Positions 42,181 to 52,489 of a DNA stretch of 64,000 nucleotides are shown here, piece by piece. Below the pieces are notes generated by a model. The model saw only the letters and a program-made list of their open reading frames with translations, made no database searches and had not been told where the DNA came from. Source of the DNA: Scilla litardierei (taxonomy: Eukaryota > Streptophyta > Magnoliopsida > Asparagales > Asparagaceae); contig CM061141.1 in assembly GCA_030789695.1 (NCBI GenBank), positions 173,180,807-173,244,806 on the forward strand, written 5' to 3'. The position numbers were made by a program, and so were the translations under genes. Within the stretch, counting starts at the first letter, position 1. The number at the start of each line of letters is the position of its first letter.

Positions 42181-42293
42181 TGTTGTAAACTTGGCGGCTA
42201 TGGAGACCATAGCCCTATATTTATAGTGGTAGGGTTACATAATGGGTGGATACCCACTAACGGGTAGGCCCACCAAGAAGCCCGTTTATAACA
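42181..42293 (-). repeat. 5' LTR of element B (113 bp)
   Basis: Identical to 36998-37110. In element sense the TATA box TATAAATA (42218-42225) lies a few bases before the hairpin GGCTATGG/CCATAGCC (42196-42214), so the hairpin falls near the 5' end of the predicted transcript. Confidence 0.95.
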
Positions 42294-45200
42294 TTATCTT
42301 ATTTTTCAGATTAAGATGCGATCTCTGGAATCCAACAGAGATTTTTACAGTATTTTCTGAGTTAAAGATGGTGATCTCCCAGTTCAAAGAGACATTTTTG
42401 TAGATTTTACTTAGCTCGAAGCTATTTTCTGTATTTATGGAAGATATGCATCTTTTAGTTAAATAAAATAATTTTTGCCTAATTTTGTCTACTCTTATTT
42501 TTCAGTGGAAGATAACGATCTCTCTGTTCCAACGGACATTTTCACGGATTTTTCTGTGCTCAGTACTATTTTCTGCATTTTTTGTAAGATATAGATCATT
42601 TTATTAAATGATATCATTTTGGCCTAATTTTATCTTCTCTTACTTTTTAGTTGAAAATGGCGATCGACATATTCAAATGGGTATTTTTGGGGAATTTTCT
42701 GCTATCGGGGCTATTTTCTATATTTTATTGAAGATATGAATATTTTTATTAAATGATATGATTTTATCCTAATTTTATTTTCTCTTATATTGTATTTGAA
42801 TATCACGATCTCCCTGTTTCAGCGGATATTTTTGCAGATTTTTCTGAGCTCGGTTCTATTTTTCTACATTTTCGGGAAGTTATGGATCTTTTTATTAAAG
42901 GATATAATTTTTTGGCCTAAATTTATCTTCTCCTATTTTTCAGTTGAAGATTTCAATCTCCCGGTTCATACGGACATTTTTACAGATTATTTTGACCTTT
43001 GGGCTATTTTCTAAATTTTCTTGAAGAAACTGATATATTTATTAAATTATATGATTTTGGCCTAATTTTGTTGCTCTTATTTTTTAATTGAAAATGGCTA
43101 TCTTCCGATTCCAACGGAAATTTTTACGGATTTTTTGAAGCTCGGAGCTATTTTCTACATTTTATGGAAGATGAATTTTTTATTTAATGATATGATTTTA
43201 TATCCTACGTTTTTCTTCTCTTATTTTTCAGTTGAATATTGCGATCTACCAGTTCCAATGGACATTTTTACTGATATTTGTTAGTTTGGTGCTATTTTTC
43301 TTCATTTTAGGGAAGATATGTATCATTTTTTTACATGATATGTTTTTTGGCCTAATGTTGTCTTCTCTTATTTTTCTACGGAAGATGGCATTTTCACGGT
43401 TCCAACGGGAATTTTTACTGATTTTTTTGACCTAGAGGCTGTTGTCTACATTTTCTGGAAGATATGGATCTTTTTATTAACTAATATAATTTTTTGGCCT
43501 AATTTTATTTTCTCATATTTTCAAATGAAGACGACGTTCTCCCGATTCCAACAAACATTTTTGCAGATTTTTCTGAGCTCCGGACTATTTTATATATTTT
43601 CAGTAAGATATGTATCTTTAGATTAATGATATGATTTTTATAGCCTAATTTTGTCTTCTCTTATATTTTCAGTTAAAAATGACGATCTCCTGGTTCCAAC
43701 GGACATTTTTACGTATTTTCCTGAGCTCTGGGCTATTTTCTACATTTTATTGAAGATATGGCTCTGTTTATTAAATGTATGATTTTTGTAGCCTAATTTT
43801 GTCTTCTCTTATTTTTCTCTTAAAGAGGGCGATCTCCCACTTCCAACGGATATTTTTGCGGATTTTTCTGAGCTTGAGACTATTTTTCTACATTTTCGGA
43901 AAGTTAAGGATCTTTTTATTAAATGTTATAATTTTTGACCTAATTTTTTCTTCTCTTTTTTCTATTGAAGATGGCTATCTCCCATTTCCAACGAACATGT
44001 GTGCGGATTTTCTGAGCTCCAGGCTATTTTCCAAATTTTCTGGAAGATATGGATTTTTATAATAAATGATATGATTTTTATAGACTAAGTCCGACTTCTC
44101 ATATTTTTCAGTTGAATATGGTGATTTCCCAGTACCAATGGATATTTTTACCGCTTTTTCTGAGCTCGGGATTATTTTTCTACATTTTTGGGAAGTTATT
44201 GATCTTTTTATTAAATTATATGATTTTGGCCTAATTTTATTAAATGATATGATTTTTTTATATTTTCGGGAAGTTATTGAAGATGGCATTGCTCGGTTCC
44301 AACGAACATTTTTGGGGATTTTTCTGAGCTCCGGGCTATTTTCTAATTTTTTTATAAAATATGAATTTTAATACGAATTTTTTGCGTATTTTCCTCAGCT
44401 CGGGGCTATTTTCTATATTTTGTAGAAGATAAGGATCTTTATATTACTTGACGTGATTTTTGTTGCCTAAACTTTTGTCTTCTCTTATTTTACAGTTGAT
44501 GATGGCGATCTTTTTATTAAATGATATGATTTTTGGTCTTATTTTGTCTTGTTTTATATTTTGATTGAAGATGGCGATCTCGAGGTTCCAACGGCTGTTT
44601 TTGCGGATTTTTCTGAGCTTTAGGCTATTTTTCACATTTTCTGAAAGATATGGATCGTTTTATTAGATCATATCAGAGAAGACAAAATTAGGCAAAAAAA
44701 ATGTCCGATGAATCCGGGAAATTGTCATCTTCAACTGAAATATAAGAGAAGAAAAAATTTGGAACTGGGAAATGACCATCTTTATTTGTAAAAATGTCCG
44801 TTGTAACTAGGATATCGCTATTTTCTACATGTTATGAATGATATGGACCTTTTTATTAATTGATATGATCTTTATTGCGTAAATTTATCTTCTCTTATTT
44901 TCCAGTTGAAGATGGCGATCTTTTTTAAAGTGAAATGTTTTTTTTGTCTAATTTTGTCGTTTCTTAATTTTCAGTTTAAGATGGCGATTTCCTGGTTCCA
45001 ACAGGCTTTTTTGCGGATGTTTATGAGCTCCGGACTATTTTCCACTTTTTTAGAAGATATGCATCATTTTATTAAAGATATGATATTTTGGCCTAATTTT
45101 GTCATCTCTTATATTCCAGTTGAATATCGCGATCTCCCGGTTCCAACGGACATGTTTGCGGATTTTTCTGAGTTCTGGGCTATTTTCAACCTTTTTGGAA

Positions 45201-45955
45201 GATATGTATCATTTAATAAATGATATGATATTTTGGCCTAAATTTATATTCTCTTATTTTTTTAGTTAAATATGGTGATCTCCCGGTTCCAACAGACATT
45301 TTCGCGAATTTTTCTAAGCTCGAGGTTATTTTGTACACTTTCTGGAAGATAAGAATCTTTATATTAAATGATTTGATTTTTATAGCCTAAATTTGTCTTC
45401 TCATATTTTTCAGTTGAAGATGGCGATATCTCAATTCCAAGGATATTTTGCGGATTTTTCTGAGCTCCAGCCTATTTTCTACATTTTCTAAAAGATATGG
45501 ATCTTTATATTAAATGATATGATTTTTATGACCTAATTTTGTCTTCTCTTAATTTTTCAGAGGAAGATGTCGATTTCCTGGTTCCTACGTACATTTTTGC
45601 GGATTTTTCTGAGCTCCAAGCTATTATTTTCTACATCTGTGGGATATGGATCTTAATTTTAAATGATAAGATTTTTATGGCCTAATTTTGTCTTCTCTTA
45701 TTTTTCAGTTGGAGATGACGATCTCCCGTTTCCAACGGAATTTTTTGCATATTTTCCTAAGCTCGAGGCTATTTTCTATATTTTCTGGAAGATAAGGATA
45801 TTTATATTAAGCGATATGATTTTTGTTGCCTAATTTTGCCTTCTCTTATTTTTCAATTAATGATGGCGATCTTTTTATTAACAATTGATTTTTGTTGCCT
45901 AATTTTCCCTTCTCTTATTTTTCAATTAATGATGGCGATCTTTTTATTAAATAAT
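42294..45955 (+). repeat. ~147-bp satellite, segment 6
   Basis: Forward monomers from the TTATC duplication of B to the edge of copia element C. It contains the inverted block at 44675-44820, truncated monomers near 44497 and 44903, and at 45857-45955 two further truncated monomers (TTAATGATGGCGATCTTTTT) that start the next type-1 higher-order unit, which element C interrupts. No gene is seen. Confidence 0.92.
44675..44820 (-). repeat. Inverted satellite block, copy 3
   Basis: Reverse-complement pieces (GACAAAATTAGGC, AATGTCCGATGAATCC, TTGTCATCTTCAACTG, GACCATCTTTATTTG) with the same layout as copies 1, 2 and 4. It ends abruptly at GATATCGCTA against forward TTTTCTACATG. Confidence 0.82.
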
Positions 45956-46067
45956 TGTTATAAACGGGCTTTTGGAGGCCCAACTTGTTAATGTGTATCT
46001 ACCCATTATGTAACACTATTACTATAAATACAGAGCTACGGGTTTCGTAGCCACCAAGTTTACAACA
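45956..46067 (+). repeat. 5' LTR of element C (112 bp)
   Basis: TGTTATAAACGGG ... AGTTTACAACA, TG...CA ends, TATA box TATAAATA at 46023-46030, followed by the hairpin-like GCTACG/CGTAGC. Confidence 0.92.
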
Positions 46068-46082
46068 CGTTATCAGCACGCT
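46068..46082 (+). promoter_or_regulatory. PBS-like site of element C
   Basis: CGTTATCAGCACGCT directly abuts the LTR, is identical in element B and slightly altered in A. It is placed where tRNA priming occurs. The tRNA is not assigned. Confidence 0.6.
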
Positions 46083-46170
46083 CGAGGCTGAGCCGAACCT
46101 CTGTCGACGGACGAACGCGAACGAGCTTCCTTCACCGAACGTCGCTAAATCCGGCAGGTAGGATCTAGAG

Positions 46171-47438
46171 GTAATTCTTTTCCCTAGATCCAAATTCGTA
46201 TGCGCATATGTTTAGATAAAAAACGTCGTTTTTATTATTAAAAATCAACTTTTTACGATAAAAACGCAGTTTTGAAGACTAAAAATGGATTTTTTCAATA
46301 AAAATTGGATTTTTATCATCTTCTTCCCCAAAAACCATTAAACTCTAGGGGGATTCTCCATCTCCATGCGGCCGAAAGCTACCACGTGAAACCCCCCTCG
46401 ATTCACGCTGTCGCCGCCGCCTAAAGTGGTGGCACCCGCCGCCGCCCGCAGCGGCGGCTACCCCCGCCGCTCGCGACGTCGGGCGAAACTGCCGCCCGCA
46501 GCGGCGGCTACCCCCGGCACTCGAAGCGACGGGCGGAATCGCCGATTGCGACGACGGGCTAACCCTGCCGCCTGTAAGCGGCGGCAACCGCCGTCGCTCA
46601 CAGCGGCGGGCGGAACCACCGCCTGCAGACGGCGGTCAACACCCGCCGCCTGCAGCGGTGCCCCCCCCCCCCCCGTGCGCGCGCGTGTCCGAAACCTTAG
46701 CCACCGGACGCGGAAACACACGTGACCGAAACCCTAATCGGGTGCACGGGATCACACGTCAGATCGAACCTAAAACCCTAACTAGGGTTTGACCAATTTC
46801 ATTTCCGAATTATTTTTCAGATTTAATTACGATTTTTCTGTTAAAAATTTGGATAAATTTCATGTTTTTAATTCATCGCATTTTGGTTGGATTATCTGAT
46901 TATCATGCGTTTAATAATTAGGAAGATCCTGCGACTGCTCTGCCGTTAGTTGACTAACCTAATGGTGTATGACGTTGCCCAGTGGTCCAATAATTATTAA
47001 GTGAAAATATTTTCATTTCCACTATAAAATGTCTGCGATGATTAAAACTGCCTGTAATGGTTAAAACTACCTGTGATGATTATATGTCTGCAATGTAATG
47101 CCTGCGATATATGTGTATATTTGTAGTGGTTTTGGATCGGCTAGGTATCACCATAATTTCGCTCGCTTTCTTTTGTTTTTTGAGAGAAAAATGTAGTGAG
47201 GATATTATAGTAAAAATTACAAGAATGGCGGACGACTCACGAAGATGAAGACCCATTCAAGAAGAATATGGGCTCCACGTGGGTTCCCGAGTTGTATTTT
47301 CATTTTTTTAGGGACTGTATGGACTGTATTTAATATGGTGATTAACCGATCCACGCAACAAATATTTGTGTCTAACATGCTTAATTATTTATTTTTCTTT
47401 AAAAATATCTAATTATTGCTTATTTTTAAACATGCTAG
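46171..47438 (+). other. Putative 5'-leader intron of element C
   Basis: Begins GTAATTC after GGATCTAGAG and ends with a T-rich stretch and CATGCTAG, seven bases before the gag ATG at 47446. It aligns with the interval in A at both ends and in parts of the interior, and is absent from B. It contains the GC-rich hairpin array (46420-46660), a C14 run (46661-46674), an alternating GTGCGCGCGCG run, and AAACCCTA teloboxes including the palindrome AAACCCTAACTAGGGTTT (46773-46790). GT-AG boundaries are inferred from comparison with B. Confidence 0.72.
46420..46690. repeat. GC-rich hairpin array, poly-C and CG run in leader intron of C
   Basis: Units such as CGCCCGCAGCGGCGG, CCGCCTGTAAGCGGCGG and CCGCCTGCAGACGGCGG are short inverted repeats. 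They are followed by C14 and then GTGCGCGCGCGTG, an alternating purine-pyrimidine run. Composition and layout parallel the array in A, but individual units differ. The ORF across it shows no conservation with A and is not called. Confidence 0.8.
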
Positions 47439-47445
47439 AGAGATA

Positions 47446-48402
47446 ATGGCTAAAATTGCGAGCGTCGACTTTGACGTATTGGATGCTACAGGCAAAAATT
47501 ATCTGAGCTGGCAGTTGGATATAAAATTCCATCTGCGAGCACAGGGACTGAGCCATGCCATCGCTGCAGGCGATAAGGTTTCTGATATAGAAAAAGCGAA
47601 AGCAATTATCTATATCAGACGCCATATCGATCGGACCCTGAAGGCCGAGTACCTCACGGTGGAAGACTCTTATGAGTTATGGACCGCCCTCGAGGATAGG
47701 TATAAACATCAAAGAGATGTTATACTTCCCCGAGCGTGATATTAATGGGAGAACCTCCGTCTCCAAGACTTTAAGTCTATCGCCGAGTACAACTCGGCAC
47801 TTTTTAGTATCACCTCACGCCTGAAGTTGGGTGGTGAGAAAGCGACGGAGGAGCGCATGTTAGAGAAGACGTATACATCCTTCCACGAGAAGGATGTCAT
47901 ACTAATGCAGCAGTATCGTGAATGAAAGTTCACGAAATACTCAGAGCTTCTCTCATGCCTTCTGATGGCATAGCAGAATAGAGACCTACTTCTGGCCACC
48001 CATAACTCACGCCCTGCCGGCACTGCTCCTGCACCTAAAGCGCATCACAGCTCCTCCCAGAAGAAGAGGAATAACTTCAAAGGTAAACCCCATAAGGGTA
48101 AGGCAATGAAGAAGCAGGCTAGAAGACCCACTCCAAGAACCAACAAAGAGGGAAAGAAGAAAAATGTGTGGAAGAGAAAAGACGACGGCCAGAACTCTGC
48201 CCCTAGAAAAGACTGGGAAGATAAGTGCCACAGGTGTGGAATGACTGGACACTGGTCCAGGAATTGTTGGACTCCATGCCACTTACAGGACTTGTACAAA
48301 GCTAGCCAGAAACAAGCTGAGACAAACCTGGTGGATCATGAAGACCTGGCACCAATCAGGTTCATCGCTGAGGACTTCTCAAATGATGACCTGCTCGACT
48401 GA
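47446..48402 (+). pseudogene. copia gag of element C (broken)
   Basis: Starts MAKIASVDFDVLDATGKNYL and is collinear with the gag of B. Stops interrupt it after ILPRA near 47737, shortly afterwards near 47742, at QYRE (near 47923) and at LLMA (near 47971). The zinc knuckle CHRCGMTGHWSRNC is intact and the end is SNDDLLD. All breaks are single-base changes in an otherwise full-length gene. Confidence 0.92.
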
Positions 48403-48558
48403 AGCATTATCTCTTTCTATGCATTGTAATTTGAAAAACAATTTACTATCTGTTTGTTTGATTTCTAGCATGTTGGATGAATTTTCAGACATTGAATAAT
48501 TATTAGTAGTATATCTTTTGTTGTGCCTTATACTGCTATGTTTTTCTCTTAAAATTAG
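48403..48558 (+). promoter_or_regulatory. gag-pol spacer of element C
   Basis: 156 nt, T-rich towards its end (TGTTTTTCTCTTAAAATTAG) and running directly into the pol ATG at 48559. It aligns with the spacers of A and B, including GCCTTATACTGC about 30-40 nt before the ATG. Confidence 0.45.
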
Positions 48559-51500
48559 ATGGATTATAAATGCCTAGTGGACAGTGCCTCTACGCACACG
48601 ATCCTCCAAGACATCTGCTTTTTCCAAAGCATAGATAAATACAATGGAACTGTGAATACAATCTCCGGTCCATCAGGAATTATTGAAGGATCAGGGGAAG
48701 CACATTTTATGCTCCCCAACAAAACACAACTACTAATAAAAGATGCTCTTTTCTTCCTAGCTCTCATAGGAATCTGTTAAGTTTTAAAGATATCCGCTTA
48801 AACGGATACCACCTAGAGACGGTGAACAAACAAAACAGAGAATTTGTGTATGTAATAACTCATAAAAACGGTACTAAAACCACCGTCGAGTGTTTTGAGG
48901 GACTCCCGTCGGGTCTCTACTATACAAGAATAAGAGCAATGGAAGCAAACACACTAGAGCACCAGAAGTGCGATAATCAACCAGAATTCCAACTCTGGCA
49001 CAACAGACTCGGCCACCCTGGAAGGAACATGATGCGTCGCATCATATCCCAATATCGTGGAATTAACTCGAAAGCCTGAAGCTACTTCGAAAGGGTGCAT
49101 CTCCTTGTCCCCCTTGTCACAGAGGAAAATTGATTACAAGACCATCCCCCCCTGAAGGTGGACTCAGAGTCTCTGAGCTTCCTAGAGAGAATACATGGAG
49201 ACATTTGCGGGCCTATTCACCCGGCAAGTCGACCATTTCAGTACTACATGTTACTGATTGACGCATCTTCCAAATGGTCGTACGTGTGCCTCCTGTCCAC
49301 CCGCAACGTAGCCTTTGCAAAGCTACTGGCACAAATCATAAAGTTGCGGGCACATTTTTTAGACAACCAGATCAAGAAATTGCGTCTGGACAACACTGGG
49401 GAATTCACATCACAAGTCTTTCTAGACTACTGCCATGCAACCGGCATAGAAGTTGAACATCCTGTAGCTCATGTTCACACCCAGAACAGGTTAGCCAAAT
49501 CTCTTATAAAGAGACTACAATGGATTTCTCGTCCATTGTTGATGCAATGCCAGTTGCCGGTAAATGCATGGGGACATGCCATCTTGCACGCTGCATCACT
49601 AATAAGATTACGACCGTCAGGGAGTCAATCTTATTCTCCGATTCAACTTGCATATGGGAACCCACCGGATATCTCTCACCTAAGGATATTCGGATGCGCT
49701 GTCTATGTCCCCATAGCACCACCGCAGATGACCAAGATGGGTCCTTAACGTCGACTATGTATCTACATAGGATTCGATTCACCATCGATCATTAGATACC
49801 TGGAACCCCCAACGGGGGACGCCTTTAAGGCACGTCTATCAGATTATGAGTTTGACGAAAACACTTTTCCCAAACTAGGCATTAACAAAGAGAAGCCAGA
49901 AGCTTCAAAGACCATTTCATGGGATACCAAAACTTTATCCCATTTTGATCCATGTATAAACCAATGTGAAGACGAGATCTTGAAGATCCTTCAAATACAA
50001 AATACAGTTTACATCTTACCGGGCAAATTCACTGACAACCAGAAGATTGTTAGATCACACGTCCCTGCTGCAAATACGCCAGCTAGGATTGACATACCCA
50101 AAGATGGATGCAATCCACCTGCAGCAGAAGCGGCCGTACCTCAACAAACGAGAGGACAACCCCCCATGCTCCAAAGATAAAAACCCTCGAAAGAGAAAAA
50201 ATCCTGGAGCAATGATAACGATACCACCACAGGATGCTGAGCTCAGCCCAGATACATCTCCCCTCCTAAAAACCCCTGAAGAGGAAAATGTAGGAAAAAT
50301 ATCATTAAACTATGTACGTACTGGGGAGGTACTGGACAGAAAAAGCACAATCATCGATGATAACTTCGCGCTCATTATTACCACTCACGTCACTGAATAC
50401 GACGATGAGACCGATCCATGCTCTCTAGCAGAATGTAAACGCAGAGAGGATTGGCCAAAGTGGAACGAGGCAATATGAGTAGAGCTGGACTCACTCTCGA
50501 AGCGCAAAGTTTTTGGACCTGTAGTCCTAACACCAAAAGGTGTTAAACCTGTGGGATATAAATGGGTATTCGTGAGAAAAAGAAACAAGAATAATGAGAT
50601 CGTGCGCTACAAAGCGCACCTTGTTGCACAAGGCTTTTTCCAACGACCAGGAATAGAATATGACGATACATATTCCCCGGTCATGGATGCAATCACTTTT
50701 TGTTTCATTATTGGCCTATCTACAAGGAAGGCCTGGATATGCAGCTCATGGACATTGTGACTGCATACCTATATGGAAATATAGATACTGATATCTATAT
50801 GAGAATCCATGACAGATATAAACTACCGACAAAAATGACAGAAAGACCTCGGGACGTCTATTCTGTCAAACTCCAAAGATCACTGTATGGTCTAAAACAG
50901 TCGGGGAGAATGTGGTATAACAGACTTAGTGAGTTCCTAGTGCAACAAGGATTCATAGCAAATGAAGTCTGCCCTTGCATCTTTATAAGAGAAAAAGGAA
51001 CATGATTCGTAATAATTGCCGTCTACGTAGACGACCTAAACATCATCGGATCTCCTGAAGAGATACCTGTGATATCCAAGAGCCTTACCCAGACTTTTGA
51101 GATGAAAGACCTTGGCAAAACTAAGTCCTGCCTAGGCTTACAAATTGAACACCTAAGCAGAGGAATCCTGTTACACCAATCCACATACACAAAGAAGTTG
51201 CTGAAAAACTTCCTTATGGACAAATGTCATCCGCTTAGTACACCAATGGTTGTCAGATCATTGGATGTTAATACAGACCCCTTTCGACCGCTGGAAGAGG
51301 GGGAGGAAGCACTGGGTCCTGAAGTACCCTACCTGAGTACAATTGGAGAACTCCTATACCTGGAAAACTGCATACGTCCCGATATGTGTTCGCAGTTAAC
51401 CTACTAGCCAGATACAGTTCAGCGCTCTCAAAGCGCCACTGGAACGGAGTGAAGCACCTTCTGCGCTACCTCCAAGGATCTGTGGACCTGGGACTATACT

Positions 51501-52027
51501 TTAAGAAAGGTGTATCTTCCGACTTAGTCGGTTATACAGACGCAGGATACAGGTCCGACCCACACACCGTAAAGTCCCAGACCGGTTTCGTATTCACATA
51601 CGGTGGGACGGCCATCTCATGGAGATCCGTGAAGCAGACTTCAACAGCGACCTCATCCAACCACTTCGAGCTCATCCCGATCCACGAAGCTAGCTGAGAA
51701 TGCTTTTGGCTTCGATCAGTCGTCCACCACATCCTCGTGACTACCGGCCTGAAGACGGGAGATCTTGGACCAACCACCATGTACGAAGACAATGCTGCTT
51801 GCATCGCTCAACTACGAGGTGGTTACATCAAAGGTGACAGGACGAAGCACATTTCCCCCAAGCTCTTTTGGACGCATGAACAACAAGTAGACAACCAGAT
51901 CGACATCCAGCAGATCCAGTCTTGCAACAACCTGGCAGATCTCTTTAATAAAGCTTTACATCGCAGTACCTTTAGAAAACTTGTATTAGGAATTGGTATG
52001 AGACAGTTGAGAGATCTACAAGCCTGA
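48559..52027 (+). pseudogene. copia pol of element C (broken)
   Basis: Begins MDYKCLVDSASTHTIL and is collinear with pol of B to LRDLQA. Frameshifts occur near 48770, 49140, 49740, 50150, 50720 and 51385. UGA stops lie at 50476-50478 (AI, stop, VELD) and 51003-51005 (GT, stop, FVIIAVYVDD), both GGA in B and both shared with A; another UGA is near 51695. Integrase residues (GDICGPIHP, LRLDNTGEFTS, NRLAKSLIKRL) show the catalytic glutamate changed to lysine. The AT-hook is damaged (TRGQPP). YVDD and the RNase H motifs are readable. It is non-functional. Confidence 0.92.
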
Positions 52028-52377
52028 AGCTTGTATTTTCAGGGGGAGTTAATGTTGGGTTGTACTCTTTTTCCTTGGCTATTGGTTATTTCCACTGGGT
52101 TTTCCATAGCCAAAGGTTTAACGAGGTAACCACATCAACTCTGGATCCAGAAGTATCCACCTATGATGATATCCATCGATCATGGGAAGTTACAGAGACT
52201 TGTACTCTTTTCCCTTAGCCACTGTTTTTTCCCACTGGGTTTTCCATGGCAAAGGTTTTAACGAGGCAAGAACTCTTAACTTGGGATCCAGAAGTATCAG
52301 TAGCGCCATGGTCAGATAAGCTCCGTGAACCCTGAGGCGCTCATGACGGCTTACAACAATGGATGGATAAGGGGAAG
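52028..52377 (+). other. 3' untranslated region and polypurine tract of element C
   Basis: Two imperfect blocks with CCACTGGGTTTTCCATRGC (near 52091 and 52232), each preceded by TGTACTCTTT. 52366-52377 is GATAAGGGGAAG, the polypurine tract, just before the LTR. Confidence 0.72.
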
Positions 52378-52489
52378 TGTTATAAACGTGATTTTGGAGG
52401 CCCAACTTGTTATTGGGTATCCACCCATTATGTAACCCTATTACTATAAATACGGGGATACGAGTTTCGTAGCCACCAAGTTTACAACA
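52378..52489 (+). repeat. 3' LTR of element C (112 bp)
   Basis: Matches 45956-46067 with about ten differences. TG...CA ends. Confidence 0.92.

Larger units (their letters stand above)
36998..42293 (-). mobile_element. Ty1/copia element B (complete, apparently intact, intron-less leader)
   Basis: 5296 bp with two identical 113-bp LTRs and a perfect 5-bp duplication TTATC (36993-36997, 42294-42298). gag and pol are both fully open. The leader between LTR and gag is only 129 nt, against about 1.4-1.6 kb in A and C. PBS-like site, polypurine tract and all expected pol domains are present. It is the youngest insertion in the window and a candidate active or recently active element. Its U3 differs from that of A and C (GGGCTTCTTGGTGGGCC), so it is a separate subfamily. 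Confidence 0.96.
45956..52489 (+). mobile_element. Ty1/copia element C (short-LTR family, degenerate)
   Basis: 6534 bp between 112-bp LTRs that differ at about ten positions, making it the oldest of the three family members. Same layout as A: PBS-like site, short leader exon, 1268-nt putative intron, gag, spacer, pol, 3' region, purine tract. The target duplication is AT-rich and imperfect (AATAAT before, TAATAAT after). gag and pol carry many stops and frameshifts. It sits inside the fourth copy of the type-1 satellite unit. Confidence 0.94.

Noticed and set aside
48403..48558. In-frame gag-pol fusion by splicing out the spacer
   Set aside because: The only good donor near the gag end (ATCAG then GTTCATC) is in the wrong phase to join the pol ATG frame. 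A leader-donor model is kept instead as a hypothesis.
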